NCBI GenBank assembly: GCA_015057755.1
Contig: SVDR01000057.1
Span: 1 to 13,534, forward strand
Length of the DNA stretch: 13,534 nt
Reading direction: 5' to 3'
Source of the DNA: Lachnoclostridium sp.
GTDB lineage: Bacteria > Bacillota_A > Clostridia > Lachnospirales > Lachnospiraceae
Shown here: piece after piece, positions 7,796 through 13,534 of the stretch
Layout of the letters: every line of letters begins with the position of its first letter
How positions within the stretch are numbered: the stretch's first letter is position 1
The notes under the pieces: model-generated
Databases searched by the model: none
The model's input: the letters and a program-made list of their open reading frames with translations, nothing else
Told to the model about the DNA's origin: nothing
Translations under genes and position numbers: made by a program

Positions 7796-8860
7796 TTATT
7801 CCTGTTCTTTCTTCATCTTGAGAATCTCTTCTCTGAGAACTGTGAGCAGTTCACTCTCCGGTACTTTTCTAAGGATTTCACCTTTCTTGATCAAAAGACC
7901 CTCTCCGATTCCGCCGGCGATTCCGATATCAGCCTCTCTCGCCTCGCCAGGTCCGTTGACCACACATCCCATGACAGCTACTTTGATATTCATATCAATA
8001 TCAGCCACCATGTTTTCTACCTGATTTGCCAGACCGATTAGATCGATCTGTGTACGTCCGCAGGTCGGACATGATACCACTTCAATACCGCCGGTACGAA
8101 GTTTCAGTGCCTTCAATATATGTTTCGCACTCTTGATCTCTTCCAACGGATCTCCTGTCAGAGATACACGGATAGTATCGCCAATACCCTCGTAAAGAAT
8201 AATGCCAAGACCAACGGAAGATTTGATATTTCCGGACAATAAGGTTCCGGATTCTGTGATACCCACATGAAGCGGATAACGACATTCCTTCGCCATCAAT
8301 TCATGTGCTTTTACACACATCATAACATCAGAAGATTTGATGCTGACCACGATGTTATCGTATCCAAACTCTTCGATCAGGGCAATCTGCTTTTTCGCAC
8401 TCTCAACGATCGCTTCTGCTGTCACTCCGCCGTATTTTTCTAACAGTTCTTTTTCCAGAGAACCGCTGTTAACGCCGACACGGATCGGAACTCCATACTG
8501 CTTTGCAGTCTCTACAACTGCCTGCACACGATCACGAGATCCGATGTTGCCCGGATTGATACGGATCTTATCTGCACCGCTCTCAATTGCCGCGATCGCA
8601 AGGCGGTAATCAAAATGGATATCTGCAACAAGCGGAATATGGATCTGCTTCTTGATCTCACGGATCGCTGCAGCAGCCTCCATGGTTGGAACAGCCACAC
8701 GGATGATCTCACATCCTGCTGCTTCCAATTTTAAAATCTGGGCAACGGTTGCCTCTACATTTTCCGTTTTTGTATTGCACATGGACTGGATCAGGACCGG
8801 ATTTCCACCACCGATCACACGATTGCCAATCTGGATCACTTTCGTATTTTCCCTGTACAT
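7796..8860 (-). CDS. ispG: 4-hydroxy-3-methylbut-2-enyl diphosphate synthase IspG (GcpE)
   Basis: IspG carries out the [4Fe-4S]-dependent reductive conversion of 2-C-methylerythritol 2,4-cyclodiphosphate to HMBPP, the second-to-last step of the MEP isoprenoid pathway in the cytoplasm. The 354 residues are the length of the two-domain bacterial form. The N-terminal TIM-barrel half shows VADIHFDYRLA and KIRINPGNIG. The C-terminal half carries the cluster ligands Cys264, Cys267 (in CPTCGRT) and Cys299 (in MGCVVNGPGEA), with Glu306 as the expected fourth ligand. The AGGAGG site is five bases before the ATG and overlaps the rseP stop codon TAG. Together with dxr two genes upstream it supplies isoprenoid precursor for UppS in the same operon. 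Confidence 0.98.
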   Translation of the reverse strand: MYRENTKVIQIGNRVIGGGNPVLIQSMCNTKTENVEATVAQILKLEAAGCEIIRVAVPTMEAAAAIREIKKQIHIPLVADIHFDYRLAIAAIESGADKIRINPGNIGSRDRVQAVVETAKQYGVPIRVGVNSGSLEKELLEKYGGVTAEAIVESAKKQIALIEEFGYDNIVVSIKSSDVMMCVKAHELMAKECRYPLHVGITESGTLLSGNIKSSVGLGIILYEGIGDTIRVSLTGDPLEEIKSAKHILKALKLRTGGIEVVSCPTCGRTQIDLIGLANQVENMVADIDMNIKVAVMGCVVNGPGEAREADIGIAGGIGEGLLIKKGEILRKVPESELLTVLREEILKMKKEQE

Positions 8861-8869
8861 ACGCGCCTC

Positions 8870-9964
8870 CTAAAAAATAAACGTCAGATCATTAAAAATG
8901 ACAAAAACCATAAATGCCATCAAAATTGCCATGCTGATCATATTGACAAGATTTTCAAATTTCGAATTCAGCGGTCTTCCCGTTATCAGTTCCCAAAGCA
9001 GAAATAAGATTCTGCCGCCGTCCAATGCAGGAAACGGAAGCAGGTTTACCACACCGAGATTGGCTGAAAACATGATCATCAGATTAAAGAGGTTCATGAT
9101 CACATATACCACACCGTACGGAGATACCGTTTCTACGGTCTCATCAATCATATTGACAATTCGGACCGGACCTGCAATGCTGTCTTTTTCTACCTGACCT
9201 TTTCCAAGCATCGCCAAACTGTCAATGACAGATAATATGTTGTACCGTACTTCCGCTGCACTGTATTTCAGCAATGTGAATACAGATTCGGTTGCCGGAC
9301 GATTACCATAAAAATTCATCCCGGAAAAATATCTGCCATCCTGATAGTAATAATAGTCTGATTCCAGAACAGCTTCATGGATTTCCCATGTTCTATCTGC
9401 CGGATCTTGTCGCTTATACTGTATCGCCAAATCCTCATTTCCATGAACATACATATGAAGGATTATCTCGCGGGTTAGTATGACATCCCGGTTTCCGACT
9501 CTGGTAATGATATCTCCCTCCTGGAGACCGGCCCGTTCTGCCGCACAGTCCTCGACTACCTGGGCAATTTCTGGAACATCACAGCCTGACCAGGCAACCA
9601 CAGCAATCGCCAATACAAACGCCATGATAAAATTGAACAGAGGGCCGGCTGCCACTACGGATATTTTCGCCAGCGGAGATTTTTCAAAAAAAGAAACTCC
9701 ATGCTTTCCGTCTGCAAATTCCTCACGCAGATCTTCAAGCTCCGGTTCATCTCCAAACTCACCTAACATTGCGCAGGAACCGCCAAACGGAATACATTTG
9801 ACTGAATATCTGGTTCCGCTCTTTTTGTTTTTCCAGGATAACAGACGCGGTCCGAATCCCAGAGAAAACTCCAACACTGCAATTCCATTGATTCTGGCCA
9901 GCAAAAAGTGACCGAGTTCATGGAATAGCACGATCATACTGAGTACAAGAAGTGCCATTATCAC
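8870..9964 (-). CDS. rseP: Site-2 intramembrane metalloprotease, RseP/RasP family
   Basis: This is a membrane-embedded zinc protease that cleaves transmembrane segments, for example of anti-sigma factors and leftover signal peptides in relatives. The zinc motif His15-Glu16-Leu-Gly-His19 lies in the first membrane segment, and the third ligand is Asp315 in the late motif NLLPFPALDGG (307-317). A PDZ domain occupies about 130-200, with further membrane segments near 101-125, 284-305 and 341-360. At 364 residues it is close to the usual 350-450 range. The start is GTG at 9964: AGGTGG lies eight bases upstream, an in-frame stop sits only two codons before, and the ATG two codons later would be 14 bases from the ribosome site. 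Only 14 residues precede the zinc motif, which is short for the family. The substrate cannot be told from this window. Confidence 0.96.
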   Translation of the reverse strand: MIMALLVLSMIVLFHELGHFLLARINGIAVLEFSLGFGPRLLSWKNKKSGTRYSVKCIPFGGSCAMLGEFGDEPELEDLREEFADGKHGVSFFEKSPLAKISVVAAGPLFNFIMAFVLAIAVVAWSGCDVPEIAQVVEDCAAERAGLQEGDIITRVGNRDVILTREIILHMYVHGNEDLAIQYKRQDPADRTWEIHEAVLESDYYYYQDGRYFSGMNFYGNRPATESVFTLLKYSAAEVRYNILSVIDSLAMLGKGQVEKDSIAGPVRIVNMIDETVETVSPYGVVYVIMNLFNLMIMFSANLGVVNLLPFPALDGGRILFLLWELITGRPLNSKFENLVNMISMAILMAFMVFVIFNDLTFIF

Positions 9965-10001
9965 TTCTTATTCCACCTGCTTTCTGACTTCACGGCCGGG
10001 A

Positions 10002-11150
10002 CTATCTGCCCCAGCCGTTTTTTATAAATTCATATGTTTCCTGCTCCGAAGCAAGAACCTGCTCCAGAGTCGGATTCGTGATCGTTTTATGATTTTTCAT
10101 AGACGCTTCTATGATATCTGTAATTTCAAGATAGGAAATCTCTCGGTTCAAGAATCTGGCAACTGCCATCTCATTGGCCGCATTGAATACGACCGGAAGA
10201 GAACCGCCTGTACGACCTGCTTCATATGCAAGTGCAAGTCCGCGGAAATTTTCAAAATCCGGTTTATCAAATGTAATTTCCTTCATCGCCCAGAAATCCA
10301 GTCGATCCCCGCCCATCGGACGACGCTCCGGATAATAAAGGGCATACTGGATCGGAAGCTTCATGTCCGGAGTGCCAAGCTGTGCCATTACTGCACCGTC
10401 TTCAAACTGTACCATCGAATGGATGATACTCTTTGGCTGAACAACCACCTGTACATCATCCATCTCTACATCGAACAGCCACTTCGCCTCCATCACTTCC
10501 AGGCCCTTGTTGACCATAGTGGAACTGTCGATCGTAATCTTTCTTCCCATCGCCCAGTTTGGATGCTTTAAAGCGTCCTCCAACTTCACATGTTTCATCT
10601 GCTCTCTGGTCCATCCACGGAACGGTCCGCCAGACGCTGTCAGCAAAATCTTATCGATTTTATTTCCATGTTCTCCATTCAGACACTGAAAGATCGCACT
10701 ATGCTCACTGTCCACCGGAAGCAGACGAACATTCCGCTCCTTTACCAATGGCATGATCAAGTGACCGGCCGTAACCAGCGTTTCTTTATTGGCAAGGGCA
10801 ATGTCCTTTCCTGCACGGATTGCAGCCATCGTCGGACGGATTCCGATCATGCCCACAACTGCTGTCACAAGAATCTCATAGCCTTCCATCTCGGCAATTT
10901 CCATCAGACCGTCCATGCCGCATACGATCTTCGTATTGGTATCCGCAACCTTCAGAGCCAATTCTTTTGCTTTTTCTTCGTCCCAGACACCGCATACAGA
11001 CGGGGAAAACTCACGGATCTGAGTTTCCAGCATCTGAATATTGCTTCCGGCTGCGATTGCTGCAACCTGAATATCTCCATTCGCTCTCACCACATCCAGA
11101 GTCTGCGTTCCAATGGAACCGGTGGAGCCAAGAATCGCAATCTTTTTCAT
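10002..11150 (-). CDS. dxr: 1-deoxy-D-xylulose 5-phosphate reductoisomerase
   Basis: Dxr (IspC) converts 1-deoxy-D-xylulose 5-phosphate to 2-C-methylerythritol 4-phosphate with NADPH, the committed step of the MEP pathway and the target of fosmidomycin. The 382 residues start with the nucleotide-binding GSTGSIG (8-14). Metal ligands Asp148, Glu150 and Glu218 and substrate residues Ser173, His196, Asn214 and Lys215 are all present, in the motifs LPVDSEHSA, TASGGPFR and NKGLEVMEAKWLF. They lie at a constant offset of about two to thirteen residues from the E. coli numbering, so the enzyme looks intact. ATG at 11150 has GAGGAA about eight bases upstream, and cdsA ends 18 bases before. A small hairpin surrounds its stop codon. 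Confidence 0.98.
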   Translation of the reverse strand: MKKIAILGSTGSIGTQTLDVVRANGDIQVAAIAAGSNIQMLETQIREFSPSVCGVWDEEKAKELALKVADTNTKIVCGMDGLMEIAEMEGYEILVTAVVGMIGIRPTMAAIRAGKDIALANKETLVTAGHLIMPLVKERNVRLLPVDSEHSAIFQCLNGEHGNKIDKILLTASGGPFRGWTREQMKHVKLEDALKHPNWAMGRKITIDSSTMVNKGLEVMEAKWLFDVEMDDVQVVVQPKSIIHSMVQFEDGAVMAQLGTPDMKLPIQYALYYPERRPMGGDRLDFWAMKEITFDKPDFENFRGLALAYEAGRTGGSLPVVFNAANEMAVARFLNREISYLEITDIIEASMKNHKTITNPTLEQVLASEQETYEFIKNGWGR

Positions 11151-11168
11151 TATTATTTCCTCATTCTC

Positions 11169-11975
11169 TTACATCATTCCGACAAAAACAATGGCAAAAT
11201 AAATCGCCGGTGCTGTAAAGATCATACTGTCAAAACGGTCCAAAATACCTCCGTGTCCCGGAATCAGATGACCGTAATCTTTAATATCGTGATTTCTTTT
11301 GATCGCAGATGCTGCCAAATCTCCAATCTGTGAAATGACTGCACCGATCGCGCAGGCACACGCGCTCGTAAATCCAGGCTGGAGCACTTCGTTCATATGA
11401 CCTTCGAACAGCATACCATATACAAATCCAAGAACCGCAGCTCCAACAATGCCTCCTACGGCACCTTCAATGGATTTCTTAGGGCTCAGTTTCGGTGCAA
11501 GTTTATGTCTGCCAAACAGCATTCCCACACAGTAAGCACAGGTATCACATCCCCAGGAGCCCAGTAAAATGAGCCACACAAGGAATTTACCATCTGGAAG
11601 ACTTCGAACCTGATATACAAAGGATAACAGAATTCCAACATAAAACACACCAAATAATGCTGACGTAATGTGCTCCGTCTGATATTTCGGGAACGTAAAT
11701 ACATATGCAGTCATCAGTGCAAGAACAAGTGCCACTACAAAAAATGTCACAAACTCCGAACGCCCGGTCCATAGGATCAGGTAATATCCCAAAACCGCCA
11801 GATAACCGATCACACCCGGAATCTCCTTTTCGATCTTTAGAACCCGGTAAAGTTCAAACAATCCGATCAGTGAAAGTGCCAACGAAACGAAGAACAGAAC
11901 AGGTCCGCCTTGGATTAAAATAAATGCCGCCAGAATCACAAGAACGATTCCGCTTACAAGTCTCTTACCAAACAT
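11169..11975 (-). CDS. cdsA: Phosphatidate cytidylyltransferase (CDP-diacylglycerol synthase)
   Basis: CdsA transfers CMP from CTP to phosphatidic acid, making CDP-diacylglycerol for phosphatidylglycerol, cardiolipin and related lipids in the cell membrane. The 268-residue protein is mostly hydrophobic, with about eight membrane segments. The family signature is complete near the C-terminus (223-249): Ser223, Lys226-Arg227, Lys232-Asp233, then IPGHGG (238-243) and Asp246-Arg247-Phe-Asp249. A second conserved stretch, LSPKKSIEG, is at 163-171. AAGGAG stands seven bases before the ATG at 11975 and overlaps the uppS stop codon TAA, which suggests coupled translation. Confidence 0.97.
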   Translation of the reverse strand: MFGKRLVSGIVLVILAAFILIQGGPVLFFVSLALSLIGLFELYRVLKIEKEIPGVIGYLAVLGYYLILWTGRSEFVTFFVVALVLALMTAYVFTFPKYQTEHITSALFGVFYVGILLSFVYQVRSLPDGKFLVWLILLGSWGCDTCAYCVGMLFGRHKLAPKLSPKKSIEGAVGGIVGAAVLGFVYGMLFEGHMNEVLQPGFTSACACAIGAVISQIGDLAASAIKRNHDIKDYGHLIPGHGGILDRFDSMIFTAPAIYFAIVFVGMM

Positions 11976-11986
11976 ACTGCCACTCC

Positions 11987-12712
11987 TTATTTCGCTTCTG
12001 TTTTTACACCGCCAAAACGACGGTCTCTGCGGCTGTAGTGTCGAATAGCCTCCAACAACTCTTCTTTATTGAAATCCGGCCATAAACAATCCGTAACATA
12101 CAACTCTGAATAGGCCAACTGCCATAGCAAATAGTTGGAAAGACGAAGCTCTCCGCTTGTACGGATCAGCAGGTCCGGATCCGGAATATCTGCCGTATCA
12201 AGATAAGACGCAAATACGCGCTCATTCATCTCTTCCTCTGTGATCTTTCCATCTCTGCAGTCTGCCATTACTTTGCGAACCGCACGTGTAATCTCATCTC
12301 TGCCGCCATAGTTTACTGCTATAATAAAGGTTAAACCTGTATTTTCTTTTGTCTGTTCTTCTAACTGATTGATACCTTCAATAATGTCCTCTGCGAAACG
12401 GCTTCTCTCGCCGATCATCTTAACTCGGACATTTGATACAGTCGCAATCTTCAAAAGTCTCTTTGCATAAAAACGGAACAATTGCATCAGCGCACCGACT
12501 TCTTCCTCCGGGCGTTTCCAGTTCTCCGTAGAAAAACCATATACAGTCAAATATTTGATTCCCAGTCTTGCAGCATCTTCTACAATCTGCTCTACCGTCT
12601 CACAGCCCTTTTTGTGACCCATCTGACGCGGAAGTCCGCGTTTCTTTGCCCAACGGCCGTTACCATCTAAAATCAATGCCACATGGGCAGGAATCTTTAA
12701 ATTATCTTCCAT
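11987..12712 (-). CDS. uppS: Undecaprenyl diphosphate synthase (cis-prenyltransferase)
   Basis: UppS adds isopentenyl units in cis to farnesyl diphosphate to make the C55 carrier lipid used for peptidoglycan and wall polymers. The 241 residues show the family signatures: LDGNGRWAKKRG with catalytic Asp16 and Arg20, FSTENW at 60-65, and RTSGELRLSN at 184-193 followed by LLWQ and Tyr201-Ser-Glu203. GGAGA lies six bases before the ATG at 12712. It uses precursors made through Dxr and IspG, which are encoded downstream in the same operon. A terminator-like hairpin between frr and this gene may lower its expression relative to frr. Confidence 0.98.
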   Translation of the reverse strand: MEDNLKIPAHVALILDGNGRWAKKRGLPRQMGHKKGCETVEQIVEDAARLGIKYLTVYGFSTENWKRPEEEVGALMQLFRFYAKRLLKIATVSNVRVKMIGERSRFAEDIIEGINQLEEQTKENTGLTFIIAVNYGGRDEITRAVRKVMADCRDGKITEEEMNERVFASYLDTADIPDPDLLIRTSGELRLSNYLLWQLAYSELYVTDCLWPDFNKEELLEAIRHYSRRDRRFGGVKTEAK

Positions 12713-12731
12713 AATTGTCTCCGATATATTT

Positions 12732-12760
12732 TAAAAATAAGGGGCAGGTATCCCTGCCCC
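12732..12760 (-). terminator. Intrinsic terminator or attenuator between frr and uppS
   Basis: On the minus strand a perfect 8-bp stem GGGGCAGG/CCTGCCCC (12760-12753 with 12748-12741) closes a GATA loop and runs straight into TTATTTTTAA. It starts nine bases after the frr stop codon. This is a textbook intrinsic terminator shape, yet all downstream genes continue in the same direction with only 57 bases between frr and uppS. No convincing new promoter is visible after it, so partial read-through is the likely mode. Confidence 0.8.
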
Positions 12761-12769
12761 CTGCAAGTC

Positions 12770-13324
12770 TTAAACAGTAAGAATTTCCTTTGTCTTGTTC
12801 TCAACAGCCTTGTCTACCTTTTCGATAGCCTTATCTGTGATCTTCTGAATCTTATCTGTTGCCTCTTTTAACTCGTCCTCTGTGATCTCGTCATTCTTCT
12901 CCATCTTCTTGAATGTATCGTTTGCATCACGGCGGATGTTACGGATCGCAACTTTTGCATTCTCGCCTTTTTTCTTTACATCTTTGGAAAGTTCTTTACG
13001 TCTGTCCTCTGTCATCTCCGGGAAAACAAGACGGATACAGGAACCATCGTTGTTCGGGTTGATACCAAGGTCAGAAACCTGAATCGCCTTTTCGATCGCC
13101 TTTAATAAGCTCTTCTCCCACGGCTGGATCACGATAATTCTTGCTTCCGGAACGGAAATGTTGCCAACCTGCTGGATCGGTGTCGGAGATCCGTAGTAAT
13201 CAACTTTGATCTTGTCCAAAACATGCGGGTTCGCACGGCCTGCACGGATGCTTGCATACTCCTCTAACAGATTGTTGAGTGTTTTTTCCATCTTATCTTC
13301 ATAAATTTTTAACTGTTCTTTCAT
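12770..13324 (-). CDS. frr: Ribosome recycling factor
   Basis: RRF splits post-termination ribosomes together with EF-G, freeing them from mRNA. The 184-residue length equals the family norm (185 in E. coli). The long-helix domain I is formed by residues 1-29 and about 105-184, with the small beta domain II in between. Characteristic stretches are IRAGRANPHVLD (27-37), ISVPEARIIVIQPW (56-69), and RNIRRDAND (128-136), which carries the basic residues that contact the ribosome. AGGAGG sits about six bases before the ATG at 13324, and pyrH ends 14 bases upstream. This is the usual pyrH-frr pair. Confidence 0.98.
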   Translation of the reverse strand: MKEQLKIYEDKMEKTLNNLLEEYASIRAGRANPHVLDKIKVDYYGSPTPIQQVGNISVPEARIIVIQPWEKSLLKAIEKAIQVSDLGINPNNDGSCIRLVFPEMTEDRRKELSKDVKKKGENAKVAIRNIRRDANDTFKKMEKNDEITEDELKEATDKIQKITDKAIEKVDKAVENKTKEILTV

Positions 13325-13338
13325 TGTTACCCTCCTGT

Positions 13339-13534
13339 TTATTCGGCCGTTACGATCGTACCGTTAATTTTCCCCTGCATTGCATTTGCAATACCATTTT
13401 CTTCTTTCAGTGAAAATACTGCCATCGGCATCTTCTGCTCCATACACATAATAGAAGCTGTCAGATCAACAACGGCAAGCTGTTTATCGATCACTTCCTG
13501 AATAGAAATCTTGTCATATTTCTTCGCATTCGGA
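13339..13534 (-). CDS. pyrH: UMP kinase PyrH, C-terminal part
   Basis: The last 64 codons of pyrH are present, ending at TAA (13341-13339); the N-terminal part lies beyond the window. UMP kinase phosphorylates UMP to UDP for nucleotide, RNA and cell-wall precursor synthesis. The visible residues include KYDKISIQEVIDKQLAVVDL followed by the helix with the repeated Met residues, PMAVFSL, and the terminal NGTIVTAE. They line up with the C-terminal sheet and helix of bacterial PyrH, whose end typically reads G-T-x-I. The position immediately before frr confirms the assignment. Confidence 0.93.
   Translation of the reverse strand, partial: PNAKKYDKISIQEVIDKQLAVVDLTASIMCMEQKMPMAVFSLKEENGIANAMQGKINGTIVTAE

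Noticed and set aside
10590..11333. Plus-strand open frame of 247 codons opposite dxr and the end of cdsA
   Set aside because: It lies wholly antisense to well-identified genes, has no recognisable domain, and its composition looks like the reverse reading of a coding strand.
12720..12740. Possible uppS promoter (TAAAAT-like -10) just after the frr-uppS hairpin
   Set aside because: The predicted start would fall in the uppS ribosome site, and no -35 box is visible; the hairpin occupies that place.
1..13534. Search for a defence system, mobile element, CRISPR array or riboswitch
   Set aside because: No transposase, integrase, repeat array or structured leader was seen; apart from the copper module all genes are conserved housekeeping genes.

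Overview
The window reads as chromosomal core DNA of a low-to-middle GC Firmicute, most likely a clostridium of the Lachnospiraceae type. The evidence is a Gram-positive PolC replicase, a conserved translation/membrane/isoprenoid gene string running from pyrH to polC, strong AGGAGG-type ribosome binding sites and TTGACA/TATACT-type promoters. The family placement is an inference from protein style. All recognised genes lie on the minus strand, so transcription runs from high to low coordinates.

From right to left, the main operon is pyrH (C-terminal part only, cut by the window edge), frr, uppS, cdsA, dxr, rseP, ispG and polC. The genes are packed tightly; stop codons overlap the next ribosome binding site at uppS/cdsA and rseP/ispG, and polC starts two bases after the ispG stop. 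The products cover UMP phosphorylation, ribosome recycling, undecaprenyl diphosphate synthesis, CDP-diacylglycerol synthesis, two steps of the MEP isoprenoid pathway (Dxr, IspG), an intramembrane protease and the replicative DNA polymerase. A good intrinsic terminator sits inside the operon between frr and uppS. Another strong hairpin directly follows the polC stop codon and ends the unit.

The next unit is a two-gene copper module at about 3176-203: a promoter with a CsoR-type operator at its start point, a Cu(I) P1B-ATPase gene copA, csoR, and a terminator. CopA carries one metal-binding domain at each end. The C-terminal one is preceded in the same frame by a well-placed Shine-Dalgarno sequence and ATG, so the gene may also produce a free 67-residue CopZ-like copper chaperone. 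This is the most interesting observation in the window. CsoR has the Cu(I) ligand set and an extra Cys/His-rich N-terminal tail, and it starts at TTG.

At the left edge a strong, nearly consensus promoter drives a tRNA unit: tRNA-Pro(CGG), then tRNA-Glu(CTC), the latter cut at its anticodon loop by the window edge. A perfect 12-bp palindrome lies between the -10 box and the tRNA-Pro gene.

I saw no insertion sequence, prophage gene, CRISPR array or riboswitch. No gene-free stretch exceeds 300 bases; the longest are 123-247 and 3103-3242, and both are accounted for by promoter, operator and terminator signals.
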